Source: Methanobacteriota archaeon (GTDB taxonomy: Archaea > Thermoplasmatota > Thermoplasmata > RBG-16-68-12). Taken from it: a stretch of 19,424 nucleotides of DNA. The position numbers and the translations under genes are program-made. Of the stretch, positions 7,757 through 14,962 are shown one piece after another (the first letter of the stretch is position 1; every line of letters begins with the position of its first letter). Under the pieces are notes generated by a model. It saw nothing but the letters and a program-made list of their open reading frames with translations, ran no database searches and was not told where the DNA came from. The stretch is from the NCBI GenBank assembly GCA_005878325.1, contig VBMR01000136.1, forward strand, positions 1 to 19,424. The letters are read 5' to 3'.

Positions 7757-9009
7757 GCATCCTGATCCGGGACGTCCAGGTGGAGGGGGAGATTACCCAA
7801 GTCTACATCGAGGGAAACCGGATCGCTGAAATTGGCAAGCGACGGGAGGCCGACGTCGTGATCGACGGCCGCGGGAAAGTCGCCCTCCCGGGATTCGTGA
7901 ACCTCCACACGCACTCGGCGATGACGTTGTTCCGCGGCTGGGCGGACGACCTCGACCTGTCCACGTGGCTCGAGACTCGGATCTGGCCCGCGGAGGCGAA
8001 GCTCACGCCGGACGATGTGTACTGGGGTGCGAAGCTCGCGGGACTCGAGATGATCAAGAGTGGCATCACGACCTTCAACGACATGTATTTCCACATGGAC
8101 CAGGTCGCGAAGGCGACACGCGAGCTCGGGCTCCGCGCCTTCCTCGCGGAGGGGATCATCGACCTGAACGATCCGGAGCGGGCCGTGAAGCAGATTCGGA
8201 CCGCGGAAGAAATGAACCGGCGGATCGAGGGGATGAAGGTGGACCGCATCACGCCGGTCTTCGGCCCCCATGCGATCTACACGGTGTCGAGGGACTCCCT
8301 CCTCCGGATCCGCGAACTCGCGGACAAGCGGGGCAGCTTGATCCATCTCCATCTTTCCGAGACGAAACGGGAGGTCGACGATTGCCTCGTCGAGACCGGG
8401 ATGCGGCCCGTGAAGTACCTCGACAGCCTGGGTTTCCTCGCGAAGGACGTGATCGCGGCCCATGGGTGCTGGCTCGATCCCTCGGAGATCGAGATCCTGG
8501 CCCACACGGGCGCGAAGGTCGCCCATTGTCCGGTCTCCAACATGAAGCTCGCGACGGGCGCCGCGATTCCGTACGACGCCCTTCGGGAAGCCGGCGTCGT
8601 GATGGGCCTCGGCACGGATGGCCCCGCGAGCAGCAACCGATTGGACATGTTCGAGGCAATGAAGTTCGCCGCCCTGTTGCAGAAGTTCGCGACGGGCGAC
8701 CCCAAAGTGCTCCCCGCCCCGGAGGTCTTCGAGCTCGCGAGCCTCGGCGGCGCCAAGGCCCTTGGAATCGATGCGGGCGTCATCGGCGTGGACCGCTTGG
8801 CCGACCTCATCCTCATCGACCCGCGCCGGCCCGAGCTCGCCCCACGCCATTCCGACGTCAGCAACTGGGTCTACTCCGCCCATGGAAGCGTCGTGGACAC
8901 GACGATCTGCGACGGGGCCGTCCTGATGCGGAACGGACGGGTGAAGGGCGAATCCGAGATCCTCGAGCGGGCGTCCCAGGTGGCGCAGGACCTCGTGACG
9001 AGGGAGTAA
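7753..9009 (+). CDS. dadD: 5'-deoxyadenosine/SAH/MTA deaminase (amidohydrolase)
   Basis: The 418-residue protein has the full amidohydrolase metal site: 'NLHTHSAM' with H52 and H54, 'HLHLSETKREV', 'AHGCWLD', 'HCPVSNMKLA' and 'LGTDGPASSN'. It belongs to the MtaD/DadD group of ATZ/TRZ-like deaminases, which convert the adenine of methylthioadenosine, S-adenosylhomocysteine or 5'-deoxyadenosine to hypoxanthine with loss of ammonia. In Methanocaldococcus jannaschii such an enzyme (DadD) is known to act on all three. I chose the ATG at 7753, which overlaps the TGA of the phosphorylase (ATGA); a longer frame exists upstream but would run through the phosphorylase gene. The hpt gene starts one base after its stop. 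The enzyme is cytosolic, and its products should feed the phosphorylase. Assignment among MTA, SAH and 5'-deoxyadenosine cannot be made from sequence. Confidence 0.92.
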   Translation: MSILIRDVQVEGEITQVYIEGNRIAEIGKRREADVVIDGRGKVALPGFVNLHTHSAMTLFRGWADDLDLSTWLETRIWPAEAKLTPDDVYWGAKLAGLEMIKSGITTFNDMYFHMDQVAKATRELGLRAFLAEGIIDLNDPERAVKQIRTAEEMNRRIEGMKVDRITPVFGPHAIYTVSRDSLLRIRELADKRGSLIHLHLSETKREVDDCLVETGMRPVKYLDSLGFLAKDVIAAHGCWLDPSEIEILAHTGAKVAHCPVSNMKLATGAAIPYDALREAGVVMGLGTDGPASSNRLDMFEAMKFAALLQKFATGDPKVLPAPEVFELASLGGAKALGIDAGVIGVDRLADLILIDPRRPELAPRHSDVSNWVYSAHGSVVDTTICDGAVLMRNGRVKGESEILERASQVAQDLVTRE

Positions 9010-9010
9010 G

Positions 9011-9574
9011 ATGGCCCTCGAGCGGCTCCGGGCGAGCCTCGCCGAGTGCCCCATTGTGCGGTTCGGGGACTACGAGTACTTCGTCCATCCGATCACGGAT
9101 GGCCTCCCCCTCGGGCGGCCCGAGGTCTTGGACGAGGTCCTGACGGAACTCGCGCGGATGGGGGATTGGAGCCGATGCGACAAGATCGTGACCGCGGAGT
9201 CGATGGGGTTCCCGCTCGCCGCGGGCCTGTCCGTCCGGACCCACCGGCCCTACGTGTTCATCCGAAAGCGCCGGTACGGGCTTCCGGGCGAAGTGTCGCT
9301 GAAGCAGACGACCGGATATTCGAAGACGGACATGTACATCAACAACATCCGGAAGGGCGACCGAATCGTCTTCGTCGACGACGTGGTCTCCACGGGTGGC
9401 ACGCTGATCGCGATCGTGAAGGCACTCCGCCTGATCGGCGCCGAAGTCATGGACGCACTCATCGTGTTCGAGAAGACGCACGAAAAGGCCCGGATGGAGA
9501 AGGACCTGGGCCTGAAAATCAAGACGCTCTTGAAAGTCGATGTGGTGGGAAGCAAACTCGTCGAACGAACCTAG
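9011..9574 (+). CDS. hpt: Archaeal hypoxanthine/guanine phosphoribosyltransferase
   Basis: The 187-residue protein matches archaeal Hpt throughout: N-terminal 'CPIVRFGDYEYFVHPITDG' (13-31), 'KIVTAESMGFPLA' (58-70), 'YGLPGEVSLKQTTGYSK' (89-105) and the PRPP-binding loop 'IVFVDDVVSTGGT' (119-131). It transfers ribose-5-phosphate from PRPP to hypoxanthine or guanine, giving IMP or GMP. Its ATG lies one base after the dadD stop, and gagggag at the end of dadD can serve as the ribosome binding site. Placed after a deaminase and a phosphorylase that together release hypoxanthine, it closes a salvage route from SAM by-products to IMP. Length is normal for the family and nothing is missing. Confidence 0.94.
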   Translation: MALERLRASLAECPIVRFGDYEYFVHPITDGLPLGRPEVLDEVLTELARMGDWSRCDKIVTAESMGFPLAAGLSVRTHRPYVFIRKRRYGLPGEVSLKQTTGYSKTDMYINNIRKGDRIVFVDDVVSTGGTLIAIVKALRLIGAEVMDALIVFEKTHEKARMEKDLGLKIKTLLKVDVVGSKLVERT

Positions 9575-9915
9575 CGGTTTGCAAAATCTCCGGTGCAGGA
9601 GGCCGCGCGATGGGTCTGCTAGGAACGAATGCGTCACGCCTCTCGTTGCGTGCGGCCGCGACGGACCTTTTGCTCCGTGACGACGACGCTCAGATGGAGG
9701 ATCCTGTCGTCCGGATCGGGATCGTATCGGACGCTTCGACCTTCCGAGAGGATCTTGTGGAATTCGATCCGCATGTTCCAAGGAACCTGATGGCGGCGCC
9801 AGACGATGAAACGAGATGTCGTGATTCTTCGATATGATAGATGATAATCTAGCTTTACGAACGGGCCGAGAATTGGCAGATACGGAAGCGAGGCGATCGG
9901 CCGATTGACGCGCGT
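9575..9915. other. 341-bp stretch with only doubtful small ORFs
   Basis: No recognised gene lies between hpt and the winged-helix gene. On the plus strand, a 75-codon ORF (9610-9837) starts with ATG 8 nt after an aggagg motif, directly behind hpt; its product resembles no family and its third-position GC is low for this genome. On the minus strand a 46-codon ORF occupies 9634-9774. The minus frame is in fact open all the way from 9634 to the TAG of the winged-helix gene. The segment 9830-9870 is AT-rich (gataatctagc) and may contain a promoter or 3' end. Confidence 0.5.
9634..9774 (-). CDS. Doubtful small ORF of 46 residues
   Basis: ATG at 9774, TGA at 9634. The product alternates basic and hydrophobic residues ('RILHLSVVVTEQKVRRGRTQ') and reads like a small beta-rich basic domain, but I recognise no family. 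About three-quarters of third positions are G or C, somewhat better than in the opposite plus-strand ORF; since the two are codon-aligned, composition alone does not decide. No TATA box lies at leaderless distance. The same frame continues open upstream for another 47 codons to the stop of the winged-helix gene, so this may be the tail of a longer or degraded coding region. Confidence 0.25.
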   Translation of the reverse strand: MRIEFHKILSEGRSVRYDPDPDDRILHLSVVVTEQKVRRGRTQREA

Positions 9916-10317
9916 CTACTGCTTCATCAGGTCGAGCCCATTCCAGTCGCCGCCGAAGTCCTTCACCTGGCCGGTGGCCAACTGGAATCGAGCGCGGAGT
10001 TTTCCGTTCTCGAAGAAGATGTACGCGTTGCGCAAACAGGAGGTGTACAGGTTCTTCCGCTTACCCTTCTGCGTCAGGATTCGCTCGACGCATTCAATCA
10101 GCCCGACCTCCTCGAGGATCCGAATCTTGCGATAACACGCCGCGATGGGGATGCCGTAGCGTTGGCTGATTTCCTGCGCGCTAATTTTCCGCTTGTAGGT
10201 GGCCAGGAGGATCTTCGCGCTGTATTCGTCCGTCAAAAGCTGAGAGGCTTCGAGCGGCGACAATAGTTTCGTCGAGTCCTGAAAGCCGTTATCGTCCGGG
10301 TTCAAGTTGTCCTCCAC
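9916..10317 (-). CDS. Winged-helix transcription regulator (ArsR-like), copy 1
   Basis: The 133-residue protein starts at a GTG. A winged-helix domain occupies about residues 22-90: 'LLTDEYSAKILLA' (helix 1), 'SAQEISQRYGIPIAACYRKI' (helix-turn-helix), 'LEEVGLIE' and a wing with 'LTQKGKRKNLY'. The first 20 residues are acidic and polar and absent from copy 2. It is a tandem paralogue of the gene at 10439-10783: by my ungapped hand alignment about 44 of 86 residues match, and 'IPIAACYRKI' is identical. Such proteins act as dimeric DNA-binding regulators; the target is unknown and no metal-binding cysteines cluster in it. A ttaaat element at 10361-10366 would give a leader of about 20 nt. Confidence 0.85.
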   Translation of the reverse strand: MEDNLNPDDNGFQDSTKLLSPLEASQLLTDEYSAKILLATYKRKISAQEISQRYGIPIAACYRKIRILEEVGLIECVERILTQKGKRKNLYTSCLRNAYIFFENGKLRARFQLATGQVKDFGGDWNGLDLMKQ

Positions 10318-10360
10318 GTGGACACCCGCAATCTCGAGGCCGTCGATGCCGTTGCAGACT

Positions 10361-10367
10361 ATTTAAG
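10361..10367 (-). promoter_or_regulatory. TATA box of winged-helix gene copy 1
   Basis: On the minus strand this reads cttaaat, in an AT-rich stretch (10355-10400) between the two paralogues. The predicted transcription start is near 10338, about 20 nt before the GTG at 10317, so copy 1 probably has its own promoter rather than depending on copy 2. Confidence 0.5.
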
Positions 10368-10438
10368 ATATCGCGCATGATTATCAATCAAAATAGTCGC
10401 TTGCCCGCCTGAGCGCGGAACACGCGCGCCCGCGCGTG

Positions 10439-10783
10439 TCAGTGGTCGATGGCGGCGTTCAATTCGATCCATTTTCCATTGATGTCTTTGTCCACATCGA
10501 ACTCGAATTTCACGCGGAAGATGCCGGCCTCATACACGAGCTGCGCCGACTTCAGGAGGGAGCGGTACAGTTTCATCGTTTTCCCCTTGGGCGTGGTGAC
10601 GATCTCCGCGACGTTCAGGAAGCCGGCTTCCTCCAGTTCGTGGATCTTGCGGTAGCACGCGGCGATGGGAATGTCGTACTTGTCGCTGATCTCTTGCACA
10701 GACCGAGACGTGCTCTGCGTTGCGACGAGAATCCGTTCCGCGTACTCGTCCGTGAGCAAGCGCGAGACGTCCTTTTCTCGCAT
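10439..10783 (-). CDS. Winged-helix transcription regulator (ArsR-like), copy 2
   Basis: The 114-residue protein begins directly with the winged-helix domain: 'LLTDEYAERILVA', then 'SVQEISDKYDIPIAACYRKI' as helix-turn-helix, 'LEEAGFLN', and a wing with 'TTPKGKTMKLY'. The C-terminal part ('FRVKFEFDVDKDINGKWIEL') is a beta-rich tail resembling that of copy 1. A ttaata TATA element at 10805-10810 is centred about 25 bp before the ATG, predicting a leaderless mRNA. The two copies are separated by 121 bp and have separate promoters. The tandem arrangement points to a local duplication followed by divergence. The target is unknown; autoregulation or control of neighbours is possible but not shown. 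Confidence 0.86.
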   Translation of the reverse strand: MREKDVSRLLTDEYAERILVATQSTSRSVQEISDKYDIPIAACYRKIHELEEAGFLNVAEIVTTPKGKTMKLYRSLLKSAQLVYEAGIFRVKFEFDVDKDINGKWIELNAAIDH

Positions 10784-10804
10784 TACTCGCGATTCAGTGT
10801 TGGG

Positions 10805-10810
10805 TATTAA
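10805..10810 (-). promoter_or_regulatory. TATA box of winged-helix gene copy 2
   Basis: On the minus strand this reads ttaata, centred about 25 bp before the ATG at 10783, the distance expected for a leaderless transcript. Confidence 0.6.
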
Positions 10811-10887
10811 TTCCTCTATCTATCCGGTTCTCGGATTTGATACTCGCGGATCGGGAAGGATTCGCCCGTTTCCCTCCCGGATTTCCG

Positions 10888-12444
10888 TCACACGATCGGC
10901 CGGAGGATCGCCTTCGGGACACCCGCGGACCAGTCCCAGGAGAGGTTGAACAGCTCCGTGTACGGCTTCTGCCCGAACAGGACGACGGACCCATTCACGC
11001 TGTCCATGTGGAGCACGATGTGCGCGAGGTTCTCGAGCCGAGCCGCGGACCGACTCTGCGGCGTCACGAACCCCACGAGCAAGTCTTTCGCCCTCCGGAT
11101 GGAGGAGAAGACGCCGGACATCTCTTCGACGACCTTCTCGCCATAGACCGATTCCAGGGTGTCGAAGGCGAAGAGCGTGAGGAACGGCCGCTCCGATTTC
11201 GGGAGCTGGAATTCCACGTTCGACCACTTGAGATCGGGTCCGACGTTCGTCCCTTCCATGTGCAGGACGTTCCGCGAGACGTCTGCTGTCCCGAGAGTCG
11301 CCGACTCGAACACGCGCACATGGGTGTCGAACGCTCCTTCGGGGAGATGCGGGGCGACCAGTTCCCGGAGGAACTCGGCCCCCCCCTTCCGGGGCGGGAC
11401 GTGGGCGACTCCGCGGTTGTGGGCCACGAAGTTGCAGATGAACGCGGTCCGGAGCCAGTCCACGTAATCCGCGGGGACCGCGGTCGAAATCTCGAAGGCG
11501 ACGACGCGACCTCGGACGAGTCCGCCCGTCAAGCGGTCCAGGGCCTCGAGTCCGGTGCTGAAGCGGTCCTTCGCGAGGTCCGGGACGGCCTTCCACATCT
11601 GCGGCTTCACGGGTCGGATCTCCTCGTGGATGTCGAACGCCGTGAGTCGACCGCCGTCGAGCGTGTACAGGTAGCGGTGGTGCCGGACCTCTTGGCCGCG
11701 AAGTTTGTCGATCGTCATGACCCGGAGCCGCCGCCCCTGGTACTCCGACGATGCCAGGCTGATGACCCCGTCTCCCAGGTAATCGAGGCGGGTCTCCCCG
11801 CTGCTCTCGAGGACGTACAAGACGTTCTGCTTGCTCGCCTCGACGAGGTCCTTCTGGAGGACCGTGATCAGGCGGGACGCCGGGACGCCGTAATGCTCCC
11901 CCAGCGCATCGATCGAATCAATCAAGATGAGGGATCGCTCCGGCATGCGGTTATGGACGAAATCGTAGGCGGCCTCGAGCTCCGGCAAGTCGAACCCCAA
12001 GGTCACTTCGAGGAAGTTGCCCTTGACCTCGCCGCTGCCGATCGACTCGGGCTCTTCGTCGTCCCCTTCCTTTCCTTCGGCGATTTTCCCCTCGAGCTGA
12101 TCGAGGGCGAAACGCGCGACCTTCGAGCCAGACTTGCCCTTGGCGCCCGTCTGCAGCCCCGCGGGCTTCAGCCGGTCCTTCAGCCAAACGAATTGGCGGT
12201 ACAGGGATTCATCGGACACCCGCGAGCTCAGGTAGTGGGAGGCCGCCACTTCGTTCAGCTCTTCCGTGAGCTGCAGGGCGAAGGTCGTCTTGCCGGTCCC
12301 CGCGGGCCCCTTCACGATCAGGGAGTGGCCTCCGGATGCGTTGAAGAATTCGACGATCTCGCGGGGGATGCGACCGACCGGGGGCATCGGAATCGGCTCG
12401 ACACTGAGGCCCCCTCTATACAAACGTTTCCCTGCTGCTTTCAC
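10888..12444 (-). CDS. KaiC/GvpD-like RecA-superfamily ATPase with a degenerate second domain
   Basis: The 518-residue protein holds two KaiC-like halves. The first has a full Walker A, 'GPAGTGKT' (46-53), a Walker B 'SLILIDSID' (171-179) and the KaiC hallmark 'KLRGQEVRHHRYLYTLDGG' (247-265). The second begins 'STGLEALDRLTGGLVRGRVV' (296-315), the usual KaiC entry, but where Walker A should follow it reads 'AFEISTAVPADYVD', with no GKT, so this half is probably ATP-inactive. A charged insert (about 98-140, rich in E, D, K, G) sits in domain 1. Similar archaeal proteins are often labelled GvpD-like, but no gas vesicle genes are near. The GTG at 12444 overlaps the upstream TGA (GTGA). However, a tgtatagag element (12415-12422) sits about 32 bp before an in-frame ATG at 12387, so a 499-residue form is equally likely. 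Function unknown; a regulatory or signalling ATPase is plausible. Confidence 0.82.
   Translation of the reverse strand: MKAAGKRLYRGGLSVEPIPMPPVGRIPREIVEFFNASGGHSLIVKGPAGTGKTTFALQLTEELNEVAASHYLSSRVSDESLYRQFVWLKDRLKPAGLQTGAKGKSGSKVARFALDQLEGKIAEGKEGDDEEPESIGSGEVKGNFLEVTLGFDLPELEAAYDFVHNRMPERSLILIDSIDALGEHYGVPASRLITVLQKDLVEASKQNVLYVLESSGETRLDYLGDGVISLASSEYQGRRLRVMTIDKLRGQEVRHHRYLYTLDGGRLTAFDIHEEIRPVKPQMWKAVPDLAKDRFSTGLEALDRLTGGLVRGRVVAFEISTAVPADYVDWLRTAFICNFVAHNRGVAHVPPRKGGAEFLRELVAPHLPEGAFDTHVRVFESATLGTADVSRNVLHMEGTNVGPDLKWSNVEFQLPKSERPFLTLFAFDTLESVYGEKVVEEMSGVFSSIRRAKDLLVGFVTPQSRSAARLENLAHIVLHMDSVNGSVVLFGQKPYTELFNLSWDWSAGVPKAILRPIV
12415..12422 (-). promoter_or_regulatory. Internal TATA-like element deciding the KaiC-like gene start
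   Basis: On the minus strand this reads tgtataga. It lies inside the first codons of the longer GTG-started form and about 32 bp before the in-frame ATG at 12387. It would produce an independent short-leader mRNA for a protein lacking the first 19 residues. Confidence 0.4.
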
Positions 12445-13187
12445 CGGAACGCGGGACCGACCTCGCGTCCCGCCGCCAGCACGGTGCGGAACCGAATCGC
12501 GTCCGCGTGCATCGTGTCGTTGTTGAACATCACGTAGGCGTCGTCGTACTCTTCGGCCATCGACTTCAACCGGAGCAATTCCTCATCCGTGTACGTGTAT
12601 CGATACTTGGTCTTGCCCGGAGGCCTCCCGTGCAGTCGAAAGTATGCGAGGCCGTATGTCGCGGATTCTCCTTCGAAAGGATCGACGATGTGGACCAGGC
12701 CGAGATCGTCGCAGATCCTCTCCACGACGTGCGGCGCCCAACCGCCGCGAAGCTCGAGTCCTTTCGCGGCTCCCGTGCGGATCGATTCGAAAAACCGGTA
12801 GAGCGCGGCCCGGTTCGCGTCCGTCGGGCCGAACGACGCCGGTGTCTGGAAGACGATCGCGTCCGCTCGGAGGGCTTCGGCAATCGTCCGCGTCGCGTCC
12901 CAGCCCTCCCGCACCGGGGCGGTGTCCTGGAATCCCCCGTATGCGCCCTGCTCGTCGACGCCGATCGTGCGGCCGGACCGTCGGTACGTGGGAGACGTGG
13001 CCGGATGCGTGATGAACTGGGATGCCTTCACGCAAAAGCGGAAATCCGCGGGCGCGAGGGCCCGCCATTTCTTCGCACGTTCGACCGAGATCGGGCGGTA
13101 GAACGTTTCCTGGATCTCGACCGCGTCCAGTTGTCGGAACGCCGCGGCCTGGCTTCGGCCGAAGCCGCACGTCCCGGTCCAGATCAT
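12441..13187 (-). CDS. DUF72 (YecE-family) TIM-barrel protein
   Basis: The 248-residue product opens with 'MIWTGTCGFGRSQAAAF', the DUF72 start, followed by 'VEIQETFYRP', 'FRFCVKASQFITH', 'LRADAIVFQTPASF', 'AYFRLHGRPP' and 'AYVMFNNDTMHADA' near the end, all family landmarks. DUF72 proteins form TIM barrels resembling endonuclease IV-type folds; their biochemical role is not established. I chose the ATG at 13187 rather than 13235 for two reasons: the family begins here, and the ctttatag element at 13213-13220 lies about 29 bp upstream, predicting a 3-nt leader. It overlaps the KaiC-like gene by GTGA, so the two are probably cotranscribed. It is divergent from polX and shares its promoter region. 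Confidence 0.88.
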   Translation of the reverse strand: MIWTGTCGFGRSQAAAFRQLDAVEIQETFYRPISVERAKKWRALAPADFRFCVKASQFITHPATSPTYRRSGRTIGVDEQGAYGGFQDTAPVREGWDATRTIAEALRADAIVFQTPASFGPTDANRAALYRFFESIRTGAAKGLELRGGWAPHVVERICDDLGLVHIVDPFEGESATYGLAYFRLHGRPPGKTKYRYTYTDEELLRLKSMAEEYDDAYVMFNNDTMHADAIRFRTVLAAGREVGPAFR

Positions 13188-13212
13188 GAGAGACCGCCAA
13201 GGACTCGACAAA

Positions 13213-13220
13213 CTATAAAG
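13213..13220. promoter_or_regulatory. Shared bidirectional TATA element for DUF72 and polX
   Basis: The plus strand reads ctataaag and the minus strand ctttatag. The centre is about 29 bp from the DUF72 ATG (13187) and about 31 bp from the polX GTG (13247). I see no other TATA-like sequence in the 59-bp gap, so one TBP site appears to serve both directions. Confidence 0.65.
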
Positions 13221-13246
13221 CCGGTCGCGGGGCATCGCGAGGAGAC

Positions 13247-14962
13247 GTGAAGAACCAGGAAATCGCAGAGATCTTCAACGAGATCGCCGACATGCTCGAC
13301 ATCCTCGGCGAGGACAGCTTCCGGATCATCTCCTACCGCCGAGCCGCACGGCAGATGGAGGCGTTGACGGAGGACGTCGAGGACCTCGTGCGACAAGGCC
13401 GCGTCGGATCGATCCCGGGAATCGGAGCCGCCCTCGGGGACAAGATCGAGGAGTACGTCACGGCGGGGAAGGTGGGGTACCACCAGGAGCTGCGGGCGAA
13501 ATTTCCCCCGGGCGTCTTGGACATGCTGCGGGTCCGGGGGATCGGGCCGAAGAAGGTGAAGGTCTTGTGGCAGGAGCTCGGGATCTCGGACATCGAGACC
13601 CTGCGTACGGCCGCGCAGACGCACCGCTTGCGGCGGGTGAAGGGCTTCGGCGAGAAGACAGAGGAAAAGATCCTTCGGAGCATCGAGCTCCTCAAGGAAG
13701 GCGAGTCCGTGTTCCTGCTCGCCACCGCCCACGCGGTCGCGGACGTCGTCCTCGGGTACTTGCGGGAACGGGCCCCGATCCATCAGGTCGCGGCGGCGGG
13801 CAGCCTCCGCCGGATGAAGGAGACGGTTCGCGACATCGACGTCCTCGCGACGACAGACAAGCCGGCCGCCGTCGTCGAGGCCTTCACCCATATGCCCGGC
13901 GTGCGCGAGGTGATCGCCGCGGGAGAGAGAAAGTCGGTCGTCCTGTTCGACGTCGAGGACCGGTTCGTCCAGATCGATCTTCGGATCATCGAACCCGGGA
14001 GCTGGGGGGCCGCCCTCCAGTACGACACCGGAAACAAGGACCACAACATCCACCTCCGCACGATGGCGGAGAAGCGCGGCCTGAAGCTGAACGAATACGG
14101 GATCTTCCGCGACGATACGAAAGTCGCGGGAGAGACGGAGGAGAGCGTGTACTCGACCCTCGGACTCCCCTGGATTCCGCCCGAGATGCGGGAGGACCAG
14201 GGCGAGATCGAGCTCGCCGCGAAAGGCGGACTCCCGACCCTGGTGGAGGACCGCGACATGCATGGCGAGTTCCACGTCCACACGAACGCGACGGATGGAC
14301 TCGATCCCGTCGAGACAATGGTGGATACGGCGCGGGCGCGCGGGTACGAATACATCGGGATCTCCGACCATTCGGTCTCGTCGACGGTCGCCTTCGGCTT
14401 GACCGCGGACGCGGCGCTGGCCCGTCGAGACCGGTTCCGGGAACTGAACCGCGAGCGGAAGGGCTTCACGGTCCTCCTTGGGACGGAGTGCGACATCCTC
14501 GACGGCGGGGAGATGGATTACAAGGACGAGGTGCTCAAGGAGTTCGACTTCGTGATCGCCGCGGTCCATTCGCGCTTCACGCTGCCGATCCGTGAAATGA
14601 CCGCGCGGGTGGTGGCGGCCATTCGCAATCCCTACGTGAACATCCTCGCCCATCCGACGACCCGCAAGATCGGCCAGCGGGACCCCGTGCAGATCGACCT
14701 GGACGAGCTGTATGAGGCATGCGCCTCCACGGGGACCGCGATCGAAATCGATGCGTATCCCGACCGGATGGATTTGAACGGCACGCAGGCCCGGGCTGCC
14801 AAGAACGCCGGGTGCACGATCTCCGTCGACACGGACAGCCATGCGAAGGGGCACCTCGCTTGGATCCGCTTCGGCGTCGGCACGGCCCGTCGCGCGTGGC
14901 TCACGCGCGAGGACGTCCTGAACGCTTGGCCCCTGGAGAAGGTCCGCGCCTTCCTGCGCTGA
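13247..14962 (+). CDS. polX: DNA polymerase X with C-terminal PHP phosphoesterase (PolX)
   Basis: The 571-residue protein has the complete PolX layout. N-terminal helix-hairpin-helix repeats cover about 1-150 ('SIPGIGAALGDKI', 'VRGIGPKKVKVLW', 'VKGFGEKTEEKIL'). The family-X nucleotidyltransferase core has 'AGSLRRMKETVRDIDVL' (184-200; D197 and D199) and 'VQIDLR' (241-246; D244). A PHP domain runs from about 338 to the end, with metal ligands in 'EFHVHTNATDG' (H343, H345), 'SDHS' (H375), E414, H441, 'LAHP' (H469) and 'VDTDSH' (D528, D530, H532). Known PolX enzymes fill short gaps in base-excision repair and carry 3'-5' exonuclease and AP-endonuclease activity through the PHP domain. It starts at GTG, with ggag 3 nt upstream. 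Its last 62 bp overlap the convergent UDG-Nudix gene. All key residues are present. Confidence 0.95.
   Translation: MKNQEIAEIFNEIADMLDILGEDSFRIISYRRAARQMEALTEDVEDLVRQGRVGSIPGIGAALGDKIEEYVTAGKVGYHQELRAKFPPGVLDMLRVRGIGPKKVKVLWQELGISDIETLRTAAQTHRLRRVKGFGEKTEEKILRSIELLKEGESVFLLATAHAVADVVLGYLRERAPIHQVAAAGSLRRMKETVRDIDVLATTDKPAAVVEAFTHMPGVREVIAAGERKSVVLFDVEDRFVQIDLRIIEPGSWGAALQYDTGNKDHNIHLRTMAEKRGLKLNEYGIFRDDTKVAGETEESVYSTLGLPWIPPEMREDQGEIELAAKGGLPTLVEDRDMHGEFHVHTNATDGLDPVETMVDTARARGYEYIGISDHSVSSTVAFGLTADAALARRDRFRELNRERKGFTVLLGTECDILDGGEMDYKDEVLKEFDFVIAAVHSRFTLPIREMTARVVAAIRNPYVNILAHPTTRKIGQRDPVQIDLDELYEACASTGTAIEIDAYPDRMDLNGTQARAAKNAGCTISVDTDSHAKGHLAWIRFGVGTARRAWLTREDVLNAWPLEKVRAFLR

Noticed and set aside
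7231..9054. 607-codon minus-strand ORF over the salvage operon
   Set aside because: It is antisense to three recognised enzymes and resembles no family.
10837..14854. Plus-strand 566-codon ORF over the KaiC-like gene and minus-strand 556-codon ORF over polX
   Set aside because: Both are antisense to recognised proteins with complete motifs; their compositions fit shadow frames.
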